64,000 nt of DNA from Dermabacteraceae bacterium TAE3-ERU27. GTDB lineage: Bacteria; Actinomycetota; Actinomycetes; Actinomycetales; Dermabacteraceae. The notes under the pieces were generated by a model that had not been told where the DNA came from, made no database searches, and worked only from the letters and a program-made list of their open reading frames with translations. The stretch is from assembly GCA_019218415.1 (NCBI GenBank), contig JAHUUL010000001.1, positions 310,001 to 374,000 of the forward strand. Reading direction: 5' to 3'. Numbering within the stretch: position 1 is the stretch's first letter; each line of letters starts with the position of its first letter. The position numbers were made by a program, and so were the translations under genes. Positions 44,679-53,940 of this stretch are shown in pieces.

Positions 44679-46760
44679 ATGAATAACGAACCCATACTGT
44701 CCGTAGAGAACCTGACGGTCGACTTCTTCTCCGAAGCCGGCACGGTTCACGCGGTACGCGGTCTTTCCTACGATGTGAAGCCGGGCGAAGCCCTGGCCAT
44801 CGTGGGCGAATCCGGATCCGGTAAGTCGGTTAGCTCCCTCGCGATTATGGGCCTGCTGCCCGGAAGCGCCAAGGTAAACGGCTCCATCACCTTCGATGGC
44901 CAGGACATGCTGAGCATGAACGACCAGCAGCTTTCCAAGCTGCGCGGCTCGGCCTTCTCGATGGTGTTCCAGGACCCGCTGTCGGCGCTGACCCCCGTCT
45001 ATACGGTGGGCGATCAGATCGCGGAAGTCATCATGATTCACCGCAAGGTGAGCAAGTCCGAGGCGCGTAAGCGCGCCGTCGAGATGCTCGACGCGGTGGG
45101 CATCCCGAACCCGTCGCGCCGCGCCAACGCCTACCCGCACGAATACTCGGGCGGTATGCGCCAGCGCGCCATGATTGCAATGGCGATCGCCAACGAGCCG
45201 CGCCTGATCATCGCCGACGAACCCACCACCGCGCTGGACGTAACCATCCAGGCGCAGGTGATGGAGCTGATGAAGACCGCGCAGGAAATGACCGGCGCGG
45301 CAACCATCCTGATCACCCACGACCTCGGCGTCGTGGCGGGCTTCGCCGATCGCGTGCTGGTTATGTACGCGGGCAAGGCGGTCGAGTACGGCCCCATCAA
45401 GGAGGTCTTCGACAGCCCCCGTATGCCCTACACCGTAGGTCTGATGGCGTCGGTGCCCCGCGTGGATGCGAACTCCTCCAAGGAGCCGCTGATCCCGATT
45501 AAGGGCAACCCGCCCTCGCTGGTAAACGTCCCCGCGGGCTGCCCGTTCGCTGCGCGCTGCCCGATTGCGGAAGACAAGTGCGGCGGTGACGAACCGCAGC
45601 TGATCCCCGTCACGATGGGTGATCGCCTGGACGAAAGCCACCTGGCGGCCTGCCACCGCAGCAGCTACCTGGCGGAGAACCGGGACATCTTCCCGCGCCC
45701 GAAGATCGCGGAGCCCTCCATCCGTACCCCGCGCGAAGAGCGCGAGCCGGTGCTGGAGATCTCCGGCCTGCAGCGCGTCTTCCCCGTCACCAAGGGCGCG
45801 CTGGTCAAGCGCCGTCTGGGCGAAGTCAAGGCGGTAGACGAGATCGACCTCGACATCCGCGAGGGTGAAGCCCTGGCGCTGGTGGGCGAATCCGGCTGTG
45901 GTAAGTCCACCACGCTGATGGAGATCATGCAGCTGCGTTCGCCGCAGAAGGGCACCATTCGCATCACGGGTAAGGACACCTCCACCCTCACGCGCAAGGA
46001 AAAGTCGCGCATGCGCGCCGACGTTTCCATCGTGTTCCAGGACCCGATGTCATCGCTCGACCCGCGTATTCCGATCGGCGATATTCTGCGTGAGCCGATT
46101 AAGGTGCAGGGCTACAGCGAGGAAAAGATGCGCGAGCGCGTCGCCTGGCTGATGGAGACGGTTGGCCTGATCCCGGAACAGGCTTCGCGTTACCCGACCG
46201 AGTTCTCGGGCGGCCAGCGCCAGCGCGTGGGTATTGCGCGCGCCCTGGCCTGCGATCCGAAACTAATCGTGTTGGACGAGCCGGTTTCTGCGCTGGATGT
46301 GTCAATTCAGGCGGGCGTTATAAATCTGTTAGATGATTTGAAGAATCGCCTGGGAATTAGTTATCTATTTGTGTCCCACGATCTCTCGGTTGTCAGTCAT
46401 ATTTCCGATCGCATTGCGGTAATGTACCTAGGAAAGATCGTGGAAATCGGGGATACAAACTCCGTATTCAACGATCCGCAGCACCCTTACACCAAGGCTC
46501 TGCTCTCCGCAGTTCCGGTGCCAGATCCGGCACGGGAACGCACGCGTAAGCGGCTTGTTCTGACGGGCGATCTGCCCTCTCCGGACAAGATCCCCACGGG
46601 ATGCCGTTTTGCGGGCCGTTGCCCCGTTTATCGGGACATTCTTGGCCCGACGGAACAGCGCCGTTGCTCGGGAGAGCTGCCGGCTTTGGCGGGTATGGGT
46701 GCAGACCACGCGGCAGCGTGCCACTTTGTGGATCGCGCCGCGAGTCTTGAAGTGTCGTGA
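44679..46760 (+). CDS. Oligopeptide ABC transporter fused double ATPase (DppD-DppF type)
   Basis: 693 aa, two complete nucleotide-binding domains. First: GESGSGKSV, YSGGMRQRAMIAMA, IIADEPTTALD; second (about 355-620): GESGCGKST, FSGGQRQRVGIARA, IVLDEPVSALD. Each is followed by a Cys-containing oligopeptide/dipeptide C-terminal region ('CPFAARCPIAEDKC', 'CRFAGRCPVYRD'). ATG 44679 has GAGG nine bases upstream; TTG 44673 is too close to it. Codons between about 46280 and 46470 are clearly AT-richer than the rest, a mosaic segment. Confidence 0.95.
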   Translation: MNNEPILSVENLTVDFFSEAGTVHAVRGLSYDVKPGEALAIVGESGSGKSVSSLAIMGLLPGSAKVNGSITFDGQDMLSMNDQQLSKLRGSAFSMVFQDPLSALTPVYTVGDQIAEVIMIHRKVSKSEARKRAVEMLDAVGIPNPSRRANAYPHEYSGGMRQRAMIAMAIANEPRLIIADEPTTALDVTIQAQVMELMKTAQEMTGAATILITHDLGVVAGFADRVLVMYAGKAVEYGPIKEVFDSPRMPYTVGLMASVPRVDANSSKEPLIPIKGNPPSLVNVPAGCPFAARCPIAEDKCGGDEPQLIPVTMGDRLDESHLAACHRSSYLAENRDIFPRPKIAEPSIRTPREEREPVLEISGLQRVFPVTKGALVKRRLGEVKAVDEIDLDIREGEALALVGESGCGKSTTLMEIMQLRSPQKGTIRITGKDTSTLTRKEKSRMRADVSIVFQDPMSSLDPRIPIGDILREPIKVQGYSEEKMRERVAWLMETVGLIPEQASRYPTEFSGGQRQRVGIARALACDPKLIVLDEPVSALDVSIQAGVINLLDDLKNRLGISYLFVSHDLSVVSHISDRIAVMYLGKIVEIGDTNSVFNDPQHPYTKALLSAVPVPDPARERTRKRLVLTGDLPSPDKIPTGCRFAGRCPVYRDILGPTEQRRCSGELPALAGMGADHAAACHFVDRAASLEVS

Positions 46761-46805
46761 ACTTAAAAGAAGCGCGGCAGTAAATCGGATTCTTAGGAGC
46801 AATAA

Positions 46806-48524
46806 ATGCAGCTCACTCGACGCACCGTTATCGGTGCTACCGCCGCCTCCGTGGTTGGCCTGGCAGCCGCTGGCTGCAGCAAGAAGGGCGGCTCCGCCAA
46901 CGGCGCCGACTCCGGCACCAAGGCCGAGGCTATTAAGGCCGATTCGAACGACATCAACCCGCTTAAGCGCGATGAGCTTGGCGACGGCGGCACCATCCGC
47001 CTCACCATGAACTCGTTCGTCTCGAACTGGAACACCTTCCACACCGACGGCAACACCCGTAACACGACCGACGTTATGAACGCCGTTTACCCGTCGCTGG
47101 TGCAGAGCAACGCGAAGGGCGAGCTCAGCCCGAACCCGAGCTACCTCAAGCGCATGGAGGTTGTCTCCAAGGAGCCGTTCACGGTCGAGGTCGAGCTGAA
47201 CGAGGGCATGAAGTGGTCCGACGGCACCCCGATCGACTACAAGTCGATTGAGAACGTCATCCGCGTTATGTCCGGTAAGGACGACAAGTACCAGGTAGTT
47301 TTTACCGAGGGCTACGACAAGGTCACCAAGATCGAGCAGGGCGCGAACGATCGCACCGCGCGCATGACCTTCGCCTCGGTCTACCCCGACTGGCCGGGCA
47401 TCCTCGGCGTAATGCCCGATTCGCTCGCGGCAACCCCCGAAGCCTTCAACACTGGCTGGGTCGATGGCCCGAAGGTGACCGCTGGTCCGTTCAAGATCAA
47501 CGCTATCGACACCGCGAACAAGACCGTCACCCTCGAGCGTGACGAGAACTGGTTTGGCGAGAAGCCGGCTCTGAAGCAGATCCTCTGGACCACCATTGAG
47601 GATCCGTCGGCAGCCGTTACCTCCTTCAAGAACGGGCAGCTCGACTCCATCGAGACCACCGTTCCGGCCATGTACACCGTGGTCAAGGACATGATCGGCC
47701 ACGGCGCCGTGCTGCGTAAGGCTGCCGGCCCGAACTGGACCCACCTCACCCTTAACGGTGCCGAGGGTCGTCCGCTTGCGGACCAGGCCGTGCGTCAGGC
47801 GTTCTTCCGCGCCGTTGACCGCAAGGAAGTATTCCTCTCGGTTAACGCCGTCATGCCCTACCCGAAGGACATGGTGCAGCTCAACAACCGTCTGCTCATG
47901 ACCAACCAGGAAGGCTACGAGGACACCTCGAAGGGCCGTGGCGACTACGACATCGAGGCCGCCAAGAAGATCCTGACCGACGCTGGCTACACCTTCGATG
48001 GCCAGGGCCGCGCGGTCAAGGACGGCAAGCCGGTCGAGATCACCTACGTCTACAACGATGGTTCCAAGACCAACGAAGCCGTGGTTCCGGTTGTGCAGGA
48101 GTCGCTGAAGAAGGCCGGCATCACCATGAAGGTGCAGAAGGTTCCGCCGACAGACCTCTTCTCCAAGTACGTCATCCCCGGCAACTACGACGTGACCCTG
48201 TTCGGCTGGGTGGGCACCCCCTACCTGTCCTCGGGCGACGCGATCTGGAAGACCAAGGGTGGCCAGAACTTCAGCCACGTTGGCTCCCCGGAGGCGGACA
48301 AGCTCATCAACGAGGCTGCGAGCGAGGTCGACATGGCCAAGCGTCTCAAGCTGATGAACGAGACCGACTCGATCCTGTGGGACGTCGCGGGTACCCTGCC
48401 GCTGTGGCAGTCCTACACCTTCCAGGTGCAGGACCCCGACCTCGCCAACTACGGTGCTTTCGGCTTCGAGAGCATCGACTGGACCAAGGTCGGTTACAAG
48501 AAGGGCTCGCCGAAGGCCAAGTGA
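46806..48524 (+). CDS. Peptide ABC transporter binding lipoprotein 1 (SBP family 5)
   Basis: 572 aa, Tat-type lipoprotein: 'TRRTVIGATAAS' then lipobox AAAGC (about Cys23). The family-5 fold shows 'EVELNEGMKWSDGTPIDYKS' in outline, 'GPFKINAIDTANKTVTLERDENW' in pieces and 'IPGNYDVTLFGWVGTPYLS'. Captures oligopeptides for the preceding permeases and ATPase. AGGAG at 46796 precedes ATG 46806. Strongly biased codons; own terminator at 48547. First of three paralogs. Confidence 0.95.
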   Translation: MQLTRRTVIGATAASVVGLAAAGCSKKGGSANGADSGTKAEAIKADSNDINPLKRDELGDGGTIRLTMNSFVSNWNTFHTDGNTRNTTDVMNAVYPSLVQSNAKGELSPNPSYLKRMEVVSKEPFTVEVELNEGMKWSDGTPIDYKSIENVIRVMSGKDDKYQVVFTEGYDKVTKIEQGANDRTARMTFASVYPDWPGILGVMPDSLAATPEAFNTGWVDGPKVTAGPFKINAIDTANKTVTLERDENWFGEKPALKQILWTTIEDPSAAVTSFKNGQLDSIETTVPAMYTVVKDMIGHGAVLRKAAGPNWTHLTLNGAEGRPLADQAVRQAFFRAVDRKEVFLSVNAVMPYPKDMVQLNNRLLMTNQEGYEDTSKGRGDYDIEAAKKILTDAGYTFDGQGRAVKDGKPVEITYVYNDGSKTNEAVVPVVQESLKKAGITMKVQKVPPTDLFSKYVIPGNYDVTLFGWVGTPYLSSGDAIWKTKGGQNFSHVGSPEADKLINEAASEVDMAKRLKLMNETDSILWDVAGTLPLWQSYTFQVQDPDLANYGAFGFESIDWTKVGYKKGSPKAK

Positions 48525-48546
48525 CCTGCTCTTTTGTGAGCTAAGC

Positions 48547-48589
48547 AACTGCGCCCCAGATGATTTGTTCATCTGGGGCGCAGTTTTGT
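48547..48589 (+). terminator. Rho-independent terminator after binding protein 1
   Basis: 17-bp perfect stem AACTGCGCCCCAGATGA / TCATCTGGGGCGCAGTT (48547-48563 with 48569-48585), loop TTTGT, tail TTGTT. Confidence 0.95.
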
Positions 48590-48705
48590 TCATATAACTT
48601 CTAAATGTCTACATGGCTCTCACGTGCAGGTTTAGGCTCATGCGTGGGTTGCGCTAAGCAACTCAGGATCGGCAAACGCCGACACGCAGACTCACAGGAG
48701 ATAAC

Positions 48706-50427
48706 ATGCAGCTCACACGACGCACCCTGATCGGGGCTACCGCCGCAACGGCGGTCGGCCTGGCAGTGGCTGGTTGCACCAAGGTCGGTTCCGGCGGTGC
48801 TAATGCAGGTGCGGCCGGAGAAGGTAAGGCCATCGCCGCCAACGTGAACGACATCAACCCGCTGCCCCGCGAGGAGCTCGCGGACGGCGGCACTCTGCGC
48901 CTGGTGGTGAACTCGTTCGTCCCCAACTGGAACGTCTTCCACCAGGATGGCAACGAGACCAACACGAACAGCATCGTCGCCGCGCTCTATCCCTCGCTGG
49001 TACAGAGCAACGCGAAGGGCGAGCTCAGCCCGAACCCGAGCTACCTCAAGCGCATGGAGATGGTTTCCGAAAACCCGTTCACGGTTGAGGCGGAGCTGAA
49101 CGAGGGCATGAAGTGGTCCGACGGCACCCCGATCGACTACAAGTCGATCGAGAACGTATTCCGGATCTCCTCGGGCAAACAGGAGGGGTACCAGATCCTC
49201 ACCTCCGAGGGCTACGACAAGGTCACCAAGATCGAGCAGGGCGCGAACGATCGCACCGCTCGCATCACCTTTGCCGAGGTCTACCCCGATTGGACGGGCC
49301 TGCTCGGTGTTATGCCCGACGCACTCGCGGCCAGCCCCGAGGAGTTCAACAGTGGTTGGCTCGACGGGCCTAAGGTTACCGCCGGTCCGTTCAAGATCGG
49401 TTCGATCGATAAGGCCAACAAGACCGTCACCCTGGAGCGCGACGAGAACTGGTTCGGCGAAAAGCCCGCCCTGCAGCGGGTGCTCTGGACCTCGATCGAG
49501 GATTCCTCCGCAGCCGTCACCGCTTTCAAGGCCGGGCAGCTCGATTCGCTCGAGGCCAGCGTGCCCGCCCAGTACACCGTGCTGAAGGGCGACATCGGCA
49601 ACACCGCGGTGCTGCGCAAGGCGGCAGGCCCGAACTGGAGCCACCTCACCTTGAACGGCGAGAAGGAACGCCCCTTCGGCGACAAGGTGCTGCGCCAGGC
49701 GTTCTTCCGGGCCGTGCCGCGCGAAGAGGTGTTCCTGACCGTGAACGCCGTCATGCCCTACCCGAAGGACATCGAGCAGCTCAATAACCACCTGCTCATG
49801 ACCAACCAGGAGGGGTACAAGGACAACTCCGCGGGTCGCGGCGAATACGACGTCGAGGCCGCGAAGAAGATCCTGGCCGACGGTGGCTACACCTTCGATG
49901 GTCAGGGACGTGCGCTCAAGGACGGCAAGCCGGTAGAGGTTACCTACGTCTACAACGACGGCTCGAAGGCCAACGAGGCGGTTCTGCCGGTCATTCAGGA
50001 CTCCCTGAAGAAGGCGGGAATCACGCTCAAGGTGCAGAAGGTGCCGCCGAGCGACCTGTTCTCGAAGTACATCATCCCCGGCAACTACGACGTATCGATG
50101 TTCCGTTGGACCGGTACCCCGTACCTGTCCTCGGGCAACGCGATCTGGCGCTCTAACGGCGGGCTCAACCTGAGCCGCACGGGTGCTCCCGAGATTGACA
50201 AGCTGATCGATCAGTCGTCGGTGGAGACGGATCGCCAGAAGCGCTTGGAGCTGCTGAACCAGACCGACGCGCAGCTGTGGGATCTGGCCACCGTGCTGCC
50301 GCTGTGGCAGACCTACACCTTCCAGGTGCAGCACCCAGACCTCGCGAACTATGGCGCGTTCGGTTTCGAGAGCGTGGACTGGACGAAGGTTGGTTACAAG
50401 AAGGGCTCGCCGAAGGCGGCCGCCTGA
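48706..50427 (+). CDS. Peptide ABC transporter binding lipoprotein 2 (SBP family 5)
   Basis: 573-aa paralog of the previous gene, sharing long identical stretches in the N-terminal half ('SLVQSNAKGELSPNPSYLKR') and a Tat lipoprotein signal (TRRTLIGATAAT, lipobox VAGC). Differences gather in ligand-facing regions, for example 'YNDGSKANEAVLP' and 'RWTGTPYLSSGNAIW'. AGGAG at 48696. Separated from copy 1 by a terminator, so it probably has its own promoter in 48590-48705. Own terminator at 50439. Confidence 0.95.
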   Translation: MQLTRRTLIGATAATAVGLAVAGCTKVGSGGANAGAAGEGKAIAANVNDINPLPREELADGGTLRLVVNSFVPNWNVFHQDGNETNTNSIVAALYPSLVQSNAKGELSPNPSYLKRMEMVSENPFTVEAELNEGMKWSDGTPIDYKSIENVFRISSGKQEGYQILTSEGYDKVTKIEQGANDRTARITFAEVYPDWTGLLGVMPDALAASPEEFNSGWLDGPKVTAGPFKIGSIDKANKTVTLERDENWFGEKPALQRVLWTSIEDSSAAVTAFKAGQLDSLEASVPAQYTVLKGDIGNTAVLRKAAGPNWSHLTLNGEKERPFGDKVLRQAFFRAVPREEVFLTVNAVMPYPKDIEQLNNHLLMTNQEGYKDNSAGRGEYDVEAAKKILADGGYTFDGQGRALKDGKPVEVTYVYNDGSKANEAVLPVIQDSLKKAGITLKVQKVPPSDLFSKYIIPGNYDVSMFRWTGTPYLSSGNAIWRSNGGLNLSRTGAPEIDKLIDQSSVETDRQKRLELLNQTDAQLWDLATVLPLWQTYTFQVQHPDLANYGAFGFESVDWTKVGYKKGSPKAAA

Positions 50428-50438
50428 GAATAGCCTAG

Positions 50439-50477
50439 AAAGGCCCCGTACCGGGAGCGGTACGGGGCCTTTTCTTA
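50439..50477 (+). terminator. Rho-independent terminator after binding protein 2
   Basis: 15-bp perfect stem AAAGGCCCCGTACCG / CGGTACGGGGCCTTT with loop GGAG, followed by TCTTA. Confidence 0.95.
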
Positions 50478-50514
50478 CCTAAATATATGAAAAAGAGATA
50501 ATTTCGTAATCGGC

Positions 50515-50542
50515 CTGTTATAGGTTTCCAAATCGTTATAAT
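50515..50542 (+). promoter_or_regulatory. Candidate promoter of binding protein 3
   Basis: Consensus -10 TATAAT at 50537-50542 inside a strikingly AT-rich 170-base gap (50478-50647); a weak -35 (CTGTTA, 50515-50520) lies 16 bases upstream. The transcript would have a leader of about 95 bases. Confidence 0.55.
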
Positions 50543-50647
50543 TTTTATTCGTTAATTTTCCGAAAAAGCGCGTTTTCTTCGTTTCTGGGCGGTTAGTGTT
50601 TCTGCAAGCCATTTCGGCTTGCGAAAAGAAACTACTTGGGAGGAAGC

Positions 50648-52366
50648 ATGCGGTTCACGCGACGCACACTGATCGGTGCCACCGCGGCGTCGGTCATCGG
50701 GCTGGCAGCCGCAGGGTGCACGAAGAACGGCGGCAAGGCCGGTGGCCAGAACGCCGACGAAAAGAAGGAGCTGGTTAACGGCAACTCGGACATCAACCCG
50801 CAGGAGCGAGACGCGCTTGCGGACGGTGGCACGGTGCGCCTCACCATTAACTCCTTCATTCCCCAGTGGAACCTTTACCACCAGAACGGCAACCTGAAGA
50901 ACACAGAGGACGTAATGCGTCCCATCTTCCCGTTCCTGGTAAACATCGACGCGGAGGGCAATAAGTCTCCCAACCCGCACTACCTCAAGCGGATGGAACA
51001 GGTATCCGAAAACCCGTTCGTCATCGAAGTGGAACTGAACGAGGGCATGAAGTGGTCCGACGGTACCCCGCTCGATTACAAGTCTTTGGAAAACACCTTC
51101 CGGGTGCTTTCGGGGAAGAGCAAGGAATACCAGATCGGTTCTTCCGACGGCTATGACAAGGTGAGCAAAGTCGAGCAGGGCGGCAACGACCGTACCGCGC
51201 GGGTCACGTTCTCCCAGCCTTACGCCGACTGGCAGCAGCTGCTCGTGGCCATGCCCGATTCGATGGCGGCAACCCCCGCGGCGTTCAACGACGACTGGGT
51301 GGAGCAGCCCAAGGCCACCTGCGGTCCGTTCAAGATCGGCTCGATCGATAGGGCCAACCAGAGCGTGACGCTGGTGCCGGACGAAAACTGGCACGGCCCC
51401 AAGCCGAAACTGCAGCGCTTGCTGTGGACGGTAATCACCGACGAGGCGGCCACGGTACCGGCGTTCAAGGCGGGCCAGCTGGACAGCCTTGAGGTTTCCC
51501 GCCCGGTCGCCTACACCACGGTGAAGGATACCGTCGGTAAAACCTCGGTGATGCGGCGCGCCTCCGGTTCGTCCTGGACCCACTTCACGCTGAACGCGGA
51601 AGAGGGCAGGCCGCTGGCGGATAAGGCGCTGCGGCAGGCGTTCTTCCGGGCGGTTCCCCGCGAGGAAGTGTTCGCCACCGCGAACGCCGTCATGCCCTAC
51701 CCGGAGGGACACAAGCCGCTCGGCAACCACATCATCATGCCGGGACAGACGGGCTATCAGGACAACTCGGGAGACTGGGCCAAGTACGACGTCGAGGCCG
51801 CGAAGAAGATCCTGACCGACGGTGGCTACACCTTCGACGGTGAGGGGCGCGCGGTCAAGGGCGGCAAGCCGGTCGAGATCACCTACGTCTACAACGAGGG
51901 CGACTCGGAGGACGAATCGCTGCTGCCGATCATCCAGGAATCCCTGGCCAAGGCCGGCATCACGCTGAAGATCCAGAAGGTTCCCTCGAACGATCTGTTC
52001 TCCAAGTACGTTATCCCCGGCCGTTACGACGTCACCATGTTCACCTGGGTGGGTGCCCCCTACCTGTCGAGCAGCGACGCGGTCTGGCGCAGCGACGGCG
52101 GCTACAACATCTCGCGTGCGGGTACGCCGGAGGTGGACAAGCTGATCGACGCGTCCTCGCAGGAGGCCGACCAAACGAAACGGCTGGAGCTGGCCAACCA
52201 GATCGATAAGCACCTGTGGGAATACGCCAGCGTGCTGCCGCTGTGGCAGCGCTACACCTTCCAGGTGCAGCACCCCGATCTGGCTAACTACGGCGCGTTC
52301 GGCTTCCAGACGCCAGACTGGACTAACGTCGGCTACGTGAAGGGGTCGGAGAAGGCTAAGTCCTAA
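50648..52366 (+). CDS. Peptide ABC transporter binding lipoprotein 3 (SBP family 5)
   Basis: 572-aa, most divergent of the three paralogs. Tat lipoprotein signal (FTRRTLIGATAAS, lipobox AAAGC). Same family landmarks ('LNEGMKWSDGTPLDYKSLEN', 'IPGRYDVTMFTWVGAPYLS') with many changes in between, suggesting a different peptide range. GGAGG at 50640 points to ATG 50648; the frame extends upstream to TTG 50636 only through the ribosome site. Ends before a large hairpin at 52389. Confidence 0.94.
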   Translation: MRFTRRTLIGATAASVIGLAAAGCTKNGGKAGGQNADEKKELVNGNSDINPQERDALADGGTVRLTINSFIPQWNLYHQNGNLKNTEDVMRPIFPFLVNIDAEGNKSPNPHYLKRMEQVSENPFVIEVELNEGMKWSDGTPLDYKSLENTFRVLSGKSKEYQIGSSDGYDKVSKVEQGGNDRTARVTFSQPYADWQQLLVAMPDSMAATPAAFNDDWVEQPKATCGPFKIGSIDRANQSVTLVPDENWHGPKPKLQRLLWTVITDEAATVPAFKAGQLDSLEVSRPVAYTTVKDTVGKTSVMRRASGSSWTHFTLNAEEGRPLADKALRQAFFRAVPREEVFATANAVMPYPEGHKPLGNHIIMPGQTGYQDNSGDWAKYDVEAAKKILTDGGYTFDGEGRAVKGGKPVEITYVYNEGDSEDESLLPIIQESLAKAGITLKIQKVPSNDLFSKYVIPGRYDVTMFTWVGAPYLSSSDAVWRSDGGYNISRAGTPEVDKLIDASSQEADQTKRLELANQIDKHLWEYASVLPLWQRYTFQVQHPDLANYGAFGFQTPDWTNVGYVKGSEKAKS

Positions 52367-52388
52367 CCGATCAGCCACCCGTAACGGA

Positions 52389-52430
52389 TAGCGGCGGGGG
52401 AGGCCCACACCGGGGCCGCCCCCGCCGCTA
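52389..52430 (+). terminator. GC-rich hairpin after binding protein 3
   Basis: 12-bp perfect stem TAGCGGCGGGGG / CCCCCGCCGCTA with an inner GGCC/GGCC helix. No T tract; ends about 40 bases before moeZ. Confidence 0.75.
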
Positions 52431-52469
52431 CCATGTATAGGTCACGTAAACGGGGAGGTCTAAAACGGT

Positions 52470-53600
52470 ATGACGCGCGAAACGGCGAAGGAACTGTCCG
52501 GCCCGGAGAAGGCACGCTATGCCCGCCACCTGACCCTGCCCGGATTCGGGGAGGACACCCAGCTGCGGCTAAAGAACGCGCGGGTCGCCGTGGTCGGTGC
52601 GGGAGGGCTCGGCTCTCCCGTTCTCATGTACCTGGCGGCGGCAGGCGTCGGCCACCTCACGGTGATAGACCCGGACAGGGTGGACGAGAGCAACCTGCAA
52701 CGCCAGGTGATCCACGGCCAGTCGCGCCGGGGGGAACCGAAGGCGGAATCGGCCCGGCTCAGCATCGCGGAAATAAACCCGCACGTACGGGTGACATGCG
52801 TAACCGAGGCGCTGGAGGCGGCGAACGCGCTGGAGATCTTGGCCGGTCACGACGTGGTGTTGGACGGCACGGATAATTTCCCCACCCGCTACCTGGTGTC
52901 CGACGCCTGCGAAATCCTTAACCTGCCGCTGGTGTGGGGATCGATCCTGGCCTTTAACGGCCAGCTCAGCGTGTTTTGGGCCGACGCGGGGCGGGGCGTC
53001 ACCTACCGTGACATCCACCCGAATCCGCCCGCTCCCGGAAGCGTGCAAAACTGCGCGGAAGCGGGTGTGCTCGGCATGCTGTGCGGCCAGATCGGCACTG
53101 CGATGGCCAACGAAGCGGTGAAGCTGATTACCGGCATCGGGCGACCCCTGCTGGGCCGGATCGCGCTTTACGACGCGCTGGAAGCGCGCTGGCAGGAAGT
53201 GCCGGTGCGCCGCAACCCGGAGCGTGCGCCGGTGCGGGAACTGGTGGACTATCAGGACCTGTGCGGGGTGCCGCGCCGGGCCGGGGGAGTGGCCGTGGCC
53301 GACCTTCCCGAACTGCTAGCCGCGGGACGCGCCCTGGTGGATATCCGCGAAGACGCCGAGGTTGCGGGGGGCATGCTGGCGGGTGCGCATCACATCCGTA
53401 TGGGGGAGCTGCTGGCAGACCCGCGGGCGGCGGATAACGCCCTGCGCGCAGCGGGAGCGCCGGGTCTGGCCGACGCGGTGCTGTACTGCCAGGGTGGGAT
53501 TCGCAGCGCCAAGGCGCAGGCGGCGCTGGCGGAGGCGGGCTGGCGGGTCGGCAGCCTGAACGGCGGCTACGCGCACGCCGCGCGCAGCGTGGGGCGATAA
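52470..53600 (+). CDS. moeZ: MoeZ/MoeB-type adenylyltransferase with rhodanese domain
   Basis: 376 aa. The N-terminal ThiF/MoeB fold (about 1-245) has AVVGAGGLGSPV, the catalytic 'SNLQRQVIH' and 'LDGTDNFPTRYLVSDAC'. The conserved Cys is in 'NCAEAGVLG', and the Zn CxxC pairs of E. coli MoeB are not seen. The C-terminal rhodanese (about 270-370) has the persulphide Cys in LYCQGGIRSA. Together they adenylate and sulphur-load the MoaD C-terminus. GGGGAGG precedes ATG 52470. Converges on moaD. Confidence 0.92.
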   Translation: MTRETAKELSGPEKARYARHLTLPGFGEDTQLRLKNARVAVVGAGGLGSPVLMYLAAAGVGHLTVIDPDRVDESNLQRQVIHGQSRRGEPKAESARLSIAEINPHVRVTCVTEALEAANALEILAGHDVVLDGTDNFPTRYLVSDACEILNLPLVWGSILAFNGQLSVFWADAGRGVTYRDIHPNPPAPGSVQNCAEAGVLGMLCGQIGTAMANEAVKLITGIGRPLLGRIALYDALEARWQEVPVRRNPERAPVRELVDYQDLCGVPRRAGGVAVADLPELLAAGRALVDIREDAEVAGGMLAGAHHIRMGELLADPRAADNALRAAGAPGLADAVLYCQGGIRSAKAQAALAEAGWRVGSLNGGYAHAARSVGR

Positions 53601-53626
53601 TCTGTGTAAATGCCCTTCGCGCCGGC

Positions 53627-53911
53627 TCAGCCGCCGGCGAACGGGGGCAGCAGATCCAGGCGGTCCCCGGTGGTCAGGGTGTGCTGCAGGTCCTCGCAGC
53701 TCACCTCGTTGAGCAGCACGGAGCAGTTCGCGAGCACGCGGGCCGCGTCGGGGCCCTGCGCCTGGGCGGTGGCCGCCTCCAGCGCTGCGGCCACGGTGCC
53801 GGCTGAAACATCCAGTTCGTTGCGGCCGACCGCCGCCGCTGCGGCGGCAAAGAAACGCAGGTGGACGCGGGGAGCCTGTGCGCCGACGGGGGCGGCGTTG
53901 TTTTCGCTCAT
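53627..53911 (-). CDS. moaD: MoaD/ThiS-type molybdopterin synthase small subunit
   Basis: 94-aa ubiquitin-fold sulphur carrier ending in the required Gly-Gly (LLPPFAGG). 'VHLRFFAAAAAAVGRNEL' is the first strand and helix; 'VLLNEVSC' follows. ATG 53911 has GGAG upstream in ATAGGAGTTATTTCC. 29 bases after moaA on the same strand. Partner MoaE is at 57484. Confidence 0.92.
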   Translation of the reverse strand: MSENNAAPVGAQAPRVHLRFFAAAAAAVGRNELDVSAGTVAAALEAATAQAQGPDAARVLANCSVLLNEVSCEDLQHTLTTGDRLDLLPPFAGG

Positions 53912-53940
53912 GGAAATAACTCCTATTCGCCTAGGTTTTG

